Counted from the stretch's first letter, positions 13,315-23,909 are shown. The stretch is 64,000 nucleotides of DNA from Scylla paramamosain (GCF_035594125.1 NC_087181.1:9007317-9071316); one strand, 5' to 3'. Notes: generated from the letters alone by a model not told the origin. Translations and numbers: made by a program.

Positions 13315-13927
13315 AGATATTGGAGATATTTTTGGCTAGATGCCAGAAATCACGAGGGGAGTTAGATCTTGAAAGGTTTTGACATTTTCTGTTAATGAAG
13401 GAGTTTTTGGCTAGTTGGAGAACGGACTTGGCATGGTTCCGGGCAGAAATATAAAGTGCATGAGATTCTGGTGATGGAAGGCTTAAGTACCTTTTGTGGG
13501 CCACCTCTCTATCATGTATAGCACGAGAACAAGCTGTGTTAAACCAAGGTTTAGAAGGTTTAGGACGAGAGAAAGAGTGAGGAATGTATGCTTCCATGCC
13601 AGACACTATCACCTCTGTTATGCGCTCAGCACACAAAGACGGGTCTCTGACACGGAAGCAGTAGTCATTCCAAGGAAAATCAGCAAAATACCTCCTCAGG
13701 TCCCCCCAACTAGCAGAGGCAAAACGCCAGAGGCACCTTCGCTTAGGGGAATCCTGAGGAGGGATTGGAGTGATAGGACAAGATAAAGATATGAGATTGT
13801 GATCGGAAGAGCCCAACGGAGAAGAAAGGGTGACAGCATAAGCAGAAGGATTAGAGGTCAGGAAAAGGTCAAGAATGTTGGGCGTATCTCCAAGACGGTC
13901 AGGAATACGAGTAGGGTGCTGCACCAA
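13247..13927 (-). pseudogene. A3 endonuclease C-terminus and linker
   Basis: This 226-codon frame holds the end of the APE-like domain ([24 protein letters not shown], then GSSDHNLIS with the catalytic SDH motif) followed by the basic linker to the RT ([46 protein letters not shown]). It overlaps the RT frame by about 70 bp in another phase, so a single frameshift separates them. The amino-terminal half of the endonuclease is absent from A3. Confidence 0.85.
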
Positions 13928-14023
13928 TTGCTCTAGGTCATGGAGGATAGCAAAGTTGTAGGCTAGTTCACCAGGATGGTCAGTGAAGGGAGAGGAAAGC
14001 CAAAGCTGGTGGTGAACATTGAA

Positions 14024-14290
14024 GTGTAGGAGTTGCTATGATCATTTTTAATCTTGAGTGTAGGGTGTGTGTGTGTGTGTGTGTGTAATTAGGTGCTTGT
14101 AGTTTTGTGTGAAGGAAGAGAGTTGTCTTTAAAGGCCAGGTTTTGAGAGTTGTCTTTAGAGGGCAGGCTGTGACTGCCCCTTTGTGTTGTGAGACACAAA
14201 GGGAAACGTTCAGTGAGGTCACAGCTGGGTTTGATGGTAAGTTCACAGCGCCCCCTGATCCATTGCTTTAGACCTCAGTGGGAGTAATTA
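14024..14290 (-). mobile_element. LINE family A 5' UTR fragment (probably A2)
   Basis: The sequence matches the A 5' UTR found upstream of the endonuclease in A6 and A7: GTAGGAGT, a (GT)n tract at 14066-14086, the TTGTGTTGTGAGACACAAAGG block and the CCCCCTGATCCA block. It has a short internal duplication around GAGAGTTGTCTTTA. It ends at TTA (14288-14290) where the MITE begins, and its last bases resume at 14691. Confidence 0.78.
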
Positions 14291-14690
14291 CACCATGTAA
14301 CACAATTTTTGTCTTTCTCAAGTAACTTCTAAATATGATCAATTTCTTCCTAGATCTGGTCAGTTCACGAATGATGTTATTAAAATAAAAATAAAAAAAA
14401 TCTTTAGAACACTTTTTATTCTTTCTTTCATTGTTTTAACTTATTTGCACCATTTTAAAAGCAATTAAATAAGCAATTGAGATTTTGCAAAGATCTTTAC
14501 CTGACATGAAAACCAATAGTAACCCATACTGTAATAAAATAAGGCAAAAATGTAAATTCATTGTTCTGACCACAAAAGCAAAGTTTTATTATCAAAATAA
14601 CTTTTTTCCATTTTGTTTTAGATGGAAATAACTAGAAAATTATGGTTTAGGGACAAGGACAAGACAAAAGTGAAATTTTGTTACATTGTG
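14291..14690. mobile_element. 400-bp MITE with TTA target duplication
   Basis: Begins CACCATGTAACACAATTT and ends with the reverse complement of CACAATGTAACAAAATTT, so the terminal inverted repeats match at 16 of 18 positions. It is flanked by TTA at 14288-14290 and 14691-14693. Removing it restores the A 5' terminus (TAATTATCGTTTCGGCAGG in other copies; here TTA-TAGTTTTGGCAGG). There is no ORF, so it is non-autonomous. A 3-bp TWA-type duplication occurs in PIF/Harbinger, but the termini do not settle the superfamily. Confidence 0.82.
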
Positions 14691-14693
14691 TTA

Positions 14694-14727
14694 TAGTTTT
14701 GGCAGGTGCCTTCTGCCTCCTCCTGGA
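14694..14727 (-). mobile_element. 5'-terminal bases of the A2 element
   Basis: GGCAGGTGCC...CTGCCTCCTCC matches the extreme 5' end of A4 (about 32620-32644) and A7 (about 44218-44244). It shows that the MITE landed about 35 bp inside the LINE. Confidence 0.8.
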
Positions 14728-14933
14728 TATGTATGCAATGTAAATATGCAATGAAATAATTATTTTCAAGAGTTTTCAAAACTATACTAGAAATGTTTCT
14801 TAGTTGCTTACTACTATAGTTAGTTTGGAATCAGGTTATGGAGTCGTGTGCTTATGATTACGAGATTAATTGACAAGAGTATCCAAAATGAATATGGCTC
14901 AATATCAATCTTTCCAACCATTATTATTAGTTG

Positions 14934-15060
14934 TTTTAGTTTCATTCTTTCGCAGACACATTTGAATAGACGTAAAACTTAACAGAATGGGGAGAAATAC
15001 CACCTCCCCTGTCATCCTCAAACACTATTCAAATGTGTCTTCAAAAGAATGGAACTAAAA
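14934..15060. repeat. Foldback element, 36-bp arms
   Basis: Arms at 14934-14969 and 15025-15060 are inverted copies with about 32 of 36 matches (TTTTAGTT..ATTCTTT, then AGACACATTTGAATAG). The 55-base loop carries no ORF. Possibly a small MITE. Confidence 0.8.
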
Positions 15061-16006
15061 TAATCACTGATAACGGCGAGAAAGGTCTCTAGAATATTAC
15101 CATTGTGGCTTCATACTGAAAATGGTGAGGTGTACTTACGTGTCAGCTAACAATAACCTATTCACCAGCAACCGCGTAGCCTACAATCGCCTACGCCTGT
15201 AGCATATATAGCCTATCTATTTGCCGATTCATTTTAAAAAATTTGACATTCTCAATATGATGTGCTATGATTTTTTTTCATCTATTAAGTAATGCTGTTT
15301 GCTAACCCAAGCTTGATAAAACCTAGTTTGAGTATTTAATATAACAACTAAAATTTTATGTTTTATACATTAAAAATACTTCAGTGTTGCAATTATCATG
15401 TGAATAAGCTGTAAACCTTGGAGAGGTGATGAAAATCGACAGCTCTTTCAATCTGGCATGTGATCTGTAGAAGGTAACTGAACCATAAATCACAAGAGTA
15501 AAGGCGCCCGAACGCGCGCATTTATAAACACCTTAATTTCTTCCTTACATTGATGGATACTATTCTCCTTCATCACAGAAGCATATTGATAAATTAGCAG
15601 CATATGAGTCGTGAATATCATTGGTGTTTCTTGTTGGGGAGAAGCAGGACACACCAACAATTATTTAAGGGACCTGTAGTGTCTCCAACGAGTTGACACT
15701 AACACCATCTTTTAAAAAACAAGACGTACCAAGAATCAGCTACATTGGTATTAGTAGGTAACTACTAACACCACCTTTAAAAAAATAATTCAATAATTCA
15801 ATAAAACAGTAGCATAAGTCTTCGTGAATTATGTAAACTAGCTATAGAAAACAGTATCTATGCTTCATTCTCTTTTCTAATGATCCGAATTTTTGTTCAT
15901 CCCTGTTAAACGAAGCATTTAACACTCTCAAGTTTCCTTTTGGACCGATTCTTTGGTTGTTTCACATATCTTAGTTTACCAGGAACACTTGGCTGACACA
16001 ACAGTT

Positions 16007-16072
16007 TATCTTTTATTTGGTTATTATATACATGTGTGCTATCTTTTATTTGGTGATTATATACATGCGTGC
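16007..16072. repeat. 33-bp tandem duplication
   Basis: TATCTTTTATTTGGTTATTA (16007 on) and its neighbour TATCTTTTATTTGGTGATTA (16040 on) are 33 bp apart, and both continue into ATACATG.GTGC. Confidence 0.9.
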
Positions 16073-16676
16073 TACAGATTTCCTCTCTATTCATCCCTAT
16101 CCTAAGCGATTACATTCTTCAATCGCGTCCACTTTCTATCCCATACTTTCACTACAAGCCCGCACCACTCTTGTCTAGAGCTAGAGCCTCTTGCTCCCCA
16201 CTCACACATTTCTTACACACCCATAGCTCAATGTTCCACCGCGTCACTACAATCCTAACCTAGTTTTACCTTCCTTCCGGGTAGAATTCAAACCTTCCCT
16301 ATTTTCATTTACCAGCATCCAAGCCAACCCTGCCCGGCGCCTGCCTTGCGCTCCATGAGCATAGTGTGTTTGTGCTTATAATTTATATACGCCAGTGGAG
16401 CCGTTTCACTCTGTCTCAAGAGTTGTGTTTCCCGGAGAGTTCGTTGCGCAAGCCAACTCATCACAGCTGATGGGCTGTGGAGATTGAGTGGCCTTGTAAA
16501 TCTTATTCTTATGCACCATAACTCCTTCCTTGCGTTGCATTTATTTCACTGCACCTATATTTACATCAACAGCTTCTGCTTACGTTACATCAATACTTTG
16601 TGGAACCGTGTACTTGAATCTTTCTTATTTAATGAAACACTGGGCTCGCATGTACAACACTAAACGCAGCTCGTCC

Positions 16677-16773
16677 TTTTACATCATTGCGATAAATTTC
16701 TTATTTCTATATATGTACATTTTTTTTTTTTTCCGGCACCGTGCCTTGAGAAAATTATCGCAATGATGTAAAA
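16677..16773. repeat. Foldback, 24-bp arms
   Basis: TTTTACATCATTGCGATAAA at 16677 on pairs with the inverted copy ending at 16773. The 24-bp arms match at 23 positions. The 49-base loop contains a T-run and CCGGCACCGTGCC. Function unknown. Confidence 0.82.
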
Positions 16774-17516
16774 TGATCGTTCCCGGATTAAACCATCAAC
16801 AATAGTAGACTTGCGGGGACAGGATGTCACTAGTATGATCAGTAAGGCTAGAGTAAGTTTTGTTAGGCCTTGATTGGCATATCATATTACTGTTTCACGC
16901 TTTCCTCCTTCCTGAGGTGCTTCATCTGGGCGTCGGAAGGTGACAGGTGCATCCCATATGTTTTGACTCACGTCCTCCAGACCTTGCTTCCTGATGAACT
17001 AGGTTCTGCCGCCAGTGTTCTTGAGGATGGTTCATCCCTCCTTTAAGTCTGAGCACCAACATCACGCCACCACACACCGTCTTGCTAGGAATGGAAATAT
17101 AATTATGTTTTTCGGCACTTAGTCTTAACATTTCGAATTACAAGCATCACAAATCTCCAGTCTACATTTCTCAGATGCGAAAACTTTCTTGCGTCCCAAA
17201 TTATTTACACTAAATATTTTGTAGCATGTAAGTGAGCGGCATGTGGGTGTGGAGTCCTGCGTGGTCCGGTCACTAATGCATCTCGATTAATTAAGTTGTG
17301 AATTAATACAACCTACAGATGCACAACACAGGTCTCCATACTCCGCCTGTCCGCCCCGTGACAGTTCTGCCGGGGTGACTCCCTTTATGCCACACGTATA
17401 CATGTGCACAGAACTTTTCTTATTAGCGGAATACGTTCTTTTCCTCTATCAATATTGGCATAATTTATGTACCAGATATTCTCACTCCTTCCTTATATAA
17501 TCCTTCTGTCTGTTCA

Positions 17517-17519
<3 letters not shown>

Positions 17520-17568
<49 letters not shown>
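17520..17568. repeat. (CT)n microsatellite
   Basis: About 49 bp of perfect CT dinucleotide. Confidence 0.97.
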
Positions 17569-17571
<3 letters not shown>

Positions 17572-17875
17572 GCCTGTGGCAGCGGAAAGACGTGTCCCAG
17601 GAGCTCCCATATTTTTCTCCAATACACCTAATGCGCTTTTCACCCTCAGCAGCCAGCATTATAGCTGGCTCCGCAGGTATGATTACTTCCATCTAAAAGT
17701 GCTTTTGTAACAAGAAACTATCTTATATGGCTGAAAAATAACATAATATTGAACTCAAAACTCCCACCAAAACTCAGGACGTTCCAGCAACGCCAGACCA
17801 CTGCCGCGATCAAAGCAAACCTTCTCCCGCGCTAAATCAAATTGTTACAACCTCTACACAACAATATTTCTGCGT

Positions 17876-18750
17876 GTGGGTTTTGTTCTCAGAAACGACA
17901 TGGTCTTAATAAGAAACAACGTTGAACGGACCTATGCCAGAGGCACAACTGCCCAAACAACCCAGGAGAGACGTCAACCCAGTATACAGGACCACCACAC
18001 CCACCTGCACCCAGCTCAAGTAGAACTGCCCTCATCAGCCCAGCACACAGGATTACCAAATCCACCATCATCCCTAAGTATTCTCAATTCAATACAAGCT
18101 GATATCACCACACTGTCCGAAGAAGGTAAAGTGATTGTGAACACTATTGTGAAGGCCCTTCAGGTCCTACTGGAAGACAAAGATCAGAAGATAGATACAC
18201 TACAGAGGAAAGTTAATGATTTAGAAGACAAAGTTATTCAACTAGAAGACCAAATTGATTATGTGAATCAATATGAGTGCAGGGACACCATTATAGTTAG
18301 TGGACCATCTTTGCCAAGGGAAATTCATAATGAAAACTCTACTGAGGTTATTGTAAATGCCATCAAAGACAATCTAAAGATAAACATGCAACCTGCTGAT
18401 ATTAATGTTGCCCATAGAATAGGAAATGAGTCAAAACAAAACTCAAACAATCCAATAATAGTAAAACTGCATAGTAGACAAAAAAAAAAAAGATGACATA
18501 ATAAGTGCCTGTATTGCCTTAAAATCAAATATATATGTTAATGAAAGCCTCACCCCAAAAAGACTTGCCCTATTCAAAACCATATGGAACATTCGAAAGG
18601 CAAACAGACTACTCTTTTAACAATGCTACACAAAAGATGGAAAGATATATATCAATATAAAATGCTCAAATAAAAAAATGTATAGTGACTAATGAACAAA
18701 CCTTAAACAGTTTTCTAGACATGAGCCCTGCCTTGGGAAACAATAACTAG
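17876..18750 (+). pseudogene. Family D ORF1, coiled-coil nucleic-acid-binding protein
   Basis: The 206-codon open part has a variable Gln/His/Pro-rich N-terminus. A heptad coiled coil follows at about residues 70-128 (LQVLLEDKDQKIDTL, VNDLEDKVIQLEDQI). After it comes an RRM-like start (RDTIIVSGPSLP) and the conserved NVAHRIG and NPIIVKLHSR words. Such ORF1 proteins trimerise and coat the LINE RNA. A run of A at 18480-18490 breaks the frame. The C-terminus continues in other frames, ending NEQTLNSFLDMSPALGNNN near 18746. It cannot make full-length protein. Confidence 0.82.
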
Positions 18751-19309
18751 TTGTTGACCTGTACATTTCCTAGCTAACAGCAATTACCTATCTTTCTAAT
18801 TTTACACTTGCCTACATGAATTATCTTTAATAAACATTCCGCACCCTGTCTTATCTTCCCTTTCCTTTTTATTACTTTTTCACCATCTTAATTTTCCTCA
18901 CTTTAAATTCTACTAATTTATCTAGGACCATAATGCTATGCTTCAACCTACTGCTCTTTCTAACATTATACTACCCTTACTTTATTTCACAACCTAACCT
19001 TTTCTATCTTTATCTATGATTTACCTAACCTAACCTTCCCTTACCTAACCTTAGTTCAAGCTATCCTTTCTTACTAACTCCAACAAATTGTTCTCCCTAA
19101 TACAACTCTACCCTTACTTTATTCATTGCCTAACTTTATCTATCTAAATCTATCACAACTCACCTCCCATAGGTAACTTGCCATTAACCTAACCATTCTA
19201 CAAGCTCATATAACCTTAGCAAGCCTTATTTCATTTATACACTTCACCTGTTATTATATTCTTTACCCTAATTTACCTTACCTTACCCCAATTCTAATTA
19301 CTTTCCTCA

Positions 19310-20119
19310 TATATCTTGACCAACAAGATTTCCTGACAGCCCTGTCCTTGGTAAACCATCATTACTAGACCATATCTGGACTAATTTCACACCTCCATCA
19401 TTATCAGGTATTTTACATTATTGTATGACTGATCATCTCCTTATATTTACAAATACTATACAACAGTCTGTGTCAAATACCAAACATAAGATTGTCTTTA
19501 GAGACTTCAGCACAAATAACCAAAGTTTATTTACCAGTGAACTACAAAGGATAAATTGGGATGAAATACTTAATCTAATAGACACAAATGAAAATTTTAA
19601 CCTATTCTTTAATATTGTTTATGAATTCTATAACAAATGCTTTCCAGTAAAAACCAAATATATAACAGAAAAAAAGACTCCAAAAACGCATGGCTAACTA
19701 CCGGAATACTTAATTCTATTAAATATAAATGTAAGCTTTTTAAGATGTATAAACTTGGTCAAATTTTACACATGATATTCAAACAATATAGGAACAATCT
19801 AACTCAAGTTATACGTGCTGCCAAATCCAACTATTATCGTCAAATGTTTAATAATTTCAGAAGCAACATAAGAAAAATCTGGCAAACAATCAATGAAATA
19901 AAAGGCAATACACAAAATAGAAACACAATTAAGACATTGCAGTATAATGATTTCATATTCAGCAGCCCATCTGACATCTCTGAAATTTTTAGTAATTATT
20001 TCTCTAATATTGCCCTGGAACTAGACAGTAATCTCCCACAATCTAATAAAAACCCAATTCATTATATAAGAGGCAATCACCCCACACTCCAAGGTATTTC
20101 CTATCATTACACCGTGTGA
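19310..20119 (+). pseudogene. Family D endonuclease end and RT linker
   Basis: The stretch starts with the C-terminal endonuclease words LLDHIWTNF and a MTDHLLIF block corresponding to the SDH motif (M replaces S). It continues through the basic linker (NWDEILNLIDTNENFN, YEFYNKCFPVKTKYI, WLTTGILNSIKYKCKLFK, AAKSNYYRQMFNNFRSNIRK, TWQTINEIKGN-like). There is one frameshift near 19680 and a stop near 20119. The 5' two thirds of the endonuclease is absent from the element. Confidence 0.8.
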
Positions 20120-20354
20120 AGTCAGTGCAGTAATAAAGTCATTAAACAATAAAAATTCTGGTAAACAGGACATAACTGCTCCTATTATCAAAAGAAACTA
20201 ATATATTCTCAGTCCCTCTGTCCATACTATTCAATCAATCTATTGCAAATGGAACTTTTCCAGGCATTTTAAAAACTGCCAAAATCACTCCCATACACTA
20301 ATCTGGACCTGCCAATGATCCTAAAAACTACCGACCAATTTATCAACTTACATA

Positions 20355-20841
20355 CCGTAAAATCCCTCTTATCCGGCATCAACGGGACCACCGACATGCC
20401 GGATACCAGAAGTTCCCGGATACTTGAATAGAAGTGAAATTATGTCCACAATCACCACCCTACACTCATGCATCTTACCATAACAAAGATCAGCTGATCA
20501 CCGTGCTGCGCGTCGCCACCCGCGCTGCCACCTCACACTCACCAACACACAATACTACTGTACGCTTCTTCTTTTCTACAACTTTAGGCATGATGAAGGT
20601 GTCAGGCGATAAAAAGTGCACACGCGGGACTGAGTCACTGAGTAAACACAGTGCAGTGGGCCGCGGGTGGCGTGAAGCAGTGCGCTCTGGTGGCGAGGGG
20701 ACAAAGTATGCCTCGCACGGGAATTTTAATCGATTTTATGAGTACACATTGATTTTTTATTGATTTTAAGGCTCGGGGAAAAATGTGCCGGATACTTGAA
20801 GCTGCCGGATACTCGAATGCCGGATGAGAGGGATTTTACTG
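20355..20841. mobile_element. Tigger/pogo-like MITE (487 bp)
   Basis: Left end CCGTAAAATCCCTCTTATCC and right end (inverted) CAGTAAAATCCCTCTCATCC continue for about 25 bp with two or three mismatches. It is flanked by TA (20353-20354 and 20842-20843). CAGT...CCCTCTTATCCGG termini with TA duplication are typical of Tigger/pogo Tc1-mariner elements. Subterminal CCGGATACTTGAA words repeat inside. The 109-codon frame within has no transposase features, so it is non-autonomous. It interrupts the family D RT between the NYRP block and the IFSKIFE block. Confidence 0.83.
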
Positions 20842-20868
20842 TAATTTTCAAAGATATTCGAAACCCTT

Positions 20869-21336
20869 ATGAAAAAAAAACATTTAATGCGTTATCTGGA
20901 AAGCAAAAACATTCTAAATCCCTCCCAATATGGTTTTAGGCAAAATAAAAACACTTTTACAGCACTAAATAAATTTTCTAATGATGTGTTTTATGCCATA
21001 GATAACAAACTATCAGTTCTATCAATCTTCATTGACTTCGCTAAAGCATTTGACACTGTATATCATAAAATTCTTTTGAACAAAATGCACCAATATGGAA
21101 TTCATGGACAAATTCTTTTATGGCTCAAAGATTACTTAGCAAACAGAAAACAATATGTTATTTTTAATAATGGAAAGTCTTCCTCGACAGCCATACTTGG
21201 TGTTCCGCAAGGTAGTGTCTTGGGTCCCTTATTGTTTCTAATATACATTAATGACATCTCAGATATTTTTTCTGAATCTAGAACAATATTATTTGCAGAT
21301 GACATGACAATGTACTTGTCAGGCCCAAACCCAGAT
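20869..21336 (+). pseudogene. Family D reverse transcriptase core
   Basis: A 156-codon frame with the RT palm: NPSQYGFRQNKNTF, LSIFIDFAKAFDTVYH (motif A), [20 protein letters not shown] (motif B) and LFADDMTMYLSG (motif C, FADD). Catalytic aspartates are intact. A stop (TAA) at 21337 cuts off the thumb, which continues in frame and then in other frames (ELIHNANDELKKLYVWC). The fingers lie upstream of the MITE at about 20130-20350 and contain stops. Inactive. Confidence 0.88.
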
Positions 21337-21600
21337 TAACTTATACATAATGCTAATGATGAACTAAAAAAGCTTTATGTATGGTGTCTAAGCAACAGAC
21401 TCACTATCAATACAACAAAAACTTACTTCATGCTATTTACAGTAAAACAAACAATAATTTTAAAATAATTTAAAGAACTGATAAAATAAAATTTCATGGT
21501 GTTACTTATGATGATTCATTAACTTTTAGGCATCACATAAATAACCTTACTTTTAAAAGTATCAAGATACGTCGCTCTACTTTATCAAGCAAAAGAATAC

Positions 21601-22038
21601 ATGCCACAAGAAGTACTTAACATCATTTATTATGCCCACATATATCCACTATTAACTTATTGCAATCCAGTGTGGTGCACAACTTATCCAATTTATTTAA
21701 TTCCTCTTAAATTACAACTCAAGAAAATAGTAAGAATAATAACCAATAGTAATTTCTTAGAACATACAAATCCTCTCTTCAAAGAAACAAAAATGTTAAA
21801 ACTAGATGACATTACTAAATTTGTTATCTCTACTTACATGTATTCAAATAAGAATGAAATACAGAACCTCCTTCCATCTCATGACCATAACACCTGCAAC
21901 TGTGATGACCTCAGCATTCCCCCTCATCGCCTTAAAAAATTTAAGCACTCAGTTTCTTATCTAGGGCCTCGTATATGGAACTCTGTACCTCTCCAAATTC
22001 AGGATGCACCCTCTATCACCACATTTAAAAGAAAATAA
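21601..22038 (+). pseudogene. Family D ORF2 C-terminal domain
   Basis: The conserved C-terminal part of the D polyprotein: NIIYYAHIYPLLTYCNPVW, QLKKIVRIITNSNF, HTNPLFKETKMLKLDD and FKHSVSYLGPRIWNSVP. The same arrangement follows the RT in CR1-group and jockey-group LINEs, with no known catalytic role. Frameshifts near 21,470 and 21,590 separate it from the RT core. Confidence 0.8.
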
Positions 22039-22571
22039 AAAAATCAGATCTTAGCTACCTACTAATTTGAATTATTACCTCATTCTAAAGCAACAGTGTA
22101 TCCAGACTCTTATCATATCTAGTACACTACTTTATATTGAAATCACCAGTATGCTACTGTTATTGTATCTACTATACATATTCTAGAATATTTATCATTC
22201 CTATATTTTATTTATTATATATGTATTATTAATTATTACAATTTATTATATTATCTATTATCTATTATCATTATTATTTATTATATTTGTATCTATTATA
22301 ACTGCATACTTATTTATTATATTTGTTTTCTAACCGTTTATTGCAAATACCTTCATAAATCATAGTATCTAATGTTAGAAATGAACTGTACAACACGTCA
22401 TATCCTTGTTGCCATCTGCCACATTACTTACCCATTATTACTCACCATTTTGCCTGAAAAGCTCTGCTTTAAAAAGGCTAACTACAGTCACATTAATCCT
22501 TACTATGTATATATGTATATACCTCCCAACTGTAACTGTTAGTTATTAATAAATGTTCAAATGTTCAAAAA

Positions 22572-22574
<3 letters not shown>

Positions 22575-22662
<88 letters not shown>
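22575..22662. repeat. (CT)n microsatellite
   Basis: About 88 bp of CT dinucleotide directly downstream of the 3' terminal octamers of family D. Confidence 0.97.
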
Positions 22663-22666
<4 letters not shown>

Positions 22667-23555
22667 CCTCCTGGTCTCCTCCACAACCCAGCATTTTGCA
22701 GGAATCGCGGGCCAGGATTGAGAGAACAAAGGGGAGCAGCGAGAGGGACAGTGGCGGGCGTTCCTCATTGGACGTTAAAGGTGACGGGATGGGGACGTCC
22801 TTGCCGCCTAGAAAAGCGTGTTTCCTTGCTTCCTTCGCCTTGTGCCTGACTTCATTGCTCGCCTTCCGTATTTTTCTTGTTCTCGATGTTCCTATTTTCC
22901 ATTCTTTTCTCTTTCTTCCCTACCTTTTCTTCGATTTTTCTTCCTACCCTTCTTTTTTCTTTTCCTTCTTATTTTTTATTTGTTCCATTCCTTACGCATC
23001 CTCTTCTATAGTTATTATTCCTCTTGTATTATTATTACCTACATACTTTTACCTCAGTCTTTTAACCATCACGAAACAAAAGAATCAGCAGCAGCCTGTA
23101 GGTGCGTGGATGATCCAATTTTATGTAGGGTTCGATCTTGTCTCACAAAGGCGGGCGTGTAGCTTCGATCAACACTCATGATCCATGAGTTCACTCCTCG
23201 GCGTCAGCAGGAGGTGGTGTGACTCGGGTAATCCTGGTGGAGTCTTCCTGTCCTTGATCGTCCGCGAGAAGCAATAAAGGTCTCGTTTTCTTTCCCTGGT
23301 GGTAAAGTTATCACCGCAATGAGTAACTTTACGCTGCGAAGAGATATCGATTCTGACACATGTGGGTTCAAATACCTTAACTAAACCTGAGAATTACCCC
23401 CTTACCACTTTATCTTCCTATCACCATGAAGCAACACCACCACCATCTGCACCACCAACCTCACTACCACCACCACCACAATCATCTCTGCCCCTTCTCA
23501 CACGCTTTGTAGTGGGATTATTGTAATGTTCATTGTCCCCACTCGTGCACGTGAC

Positions 23556-23562
<7 letters not shown>
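22663..23562. other. Unannotated intergenic sequence
   Basis: T-rich from 22880 to 23060. No recognisable gene, repeat or RNA. Confidence 0.55.

Positions 23563-23649
<87 letters not shown>
23563..23649. repeat. (GA)n microsatellite
   Basis: About 87 bp of GA dinucleotide, followed at 23653 by a 21-bp flank that recurs after the next array. Confidence 0.97.
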
Positions 23650-23653
<4 letters not shown>

Positions 23654-23820
23654 CAATATCATACCATTGTAGTGAATAAAGGAGATATAAATGTGAATAA
23701 AAGAAAGAGAAAGACTGATAAAAAGGAAACGGTTCTTTAATTAAGTAGATAACAAAATAATAAAGTTTGCTAAAATAAGATGAATGGTAAAAAGTACAAA
23801 CATGTATTTTTAAGCATAGG

Positions 23821-23822
<2 letters not shown>

Positions 23823-23908
<86 letters not shown>
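23823..23908. repeat. (GA)n microsatellite with duplicated flank
   Basis: About 86 bp of GA. The flank GCAATATCATACCATTGTAG at 23909 on is identical to 23653 on, so array and flank were duplicated together. Confidence 0.97.

Positions 23909-23909
<1 letters not shown>

Larger units (their letters stand above)
11494..14023 (-). mobile_element. LINE family A copy A3
   Basis: Antisense A copy beginning at its 3' end with a T-run (minus-strand poly-A, 11494-11507). It contains the 3' UTR, C-terminal tail (11600-12022), an open RT frame (12205-13314) and the distal endonuclease and linker (13247-13927). It ends at 14023 inside the endonuclease region (GTGAACATTGAAG). The following bases match the A 5' UTR some 500 bp further upstream, so A3 is best read as a 5'-truncated insertion into A2. 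Confidence 0.85.
14728..17519. other. AT-rich intergenic region without recognised gene
   Basis: About 2.8 kb with no ORF of recognisable family. It holds two foldback structures (14934-15060, 16677-16773), a 33-bp duplication (16007-16072) and a weak exon-like open stretch on the minus strand at 16972-17084, described among the findings. Confidence 0.6.
17760..22570 (+). mobile_element. LINE family D element, internally deleted
   Basis: A sense-strand non-LTR retrotransposon with a coiled-coil ORF1 (17876-18750), the last part of an APE endonuclease (about 19310-19440), linker (19425-20119), RT (20869-21336) and C-terminal region (21601-22038). The 3' end carries two copies of the octamer AATGTTCA (22552-22567) before a (CT)n array. 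Short 3' repeats of this sort are typical of the CR1/L2 group, and I place D there tentatively. Most of the endonuclease is missing, and the RT is split by a MITE at 20355-20841. The 5' boundary is approximate. Confidence 0.85.

Noticed and set aside
16922..17131. LVLRLKGG word resembling the ubiquitin C-terminus (LVLRLRGG)
   Set aside because: The upstream sequence shows no ubiquitin fold; an eight-residue match alone is chance-level.
19020..19065. CCTAACCTAACC as arthropod telomere repeat (TTAGG)n
   Set aside because: Only about two and a half units in a CT/AT-rich stretch; not a telomeric array.
23290..23385. TGGTGGTAAAG and GGGTTCAAATACC as a tRNA gene
   Set aside because: No cloverleaf could be folded by eye; spacing and stems do not fit.
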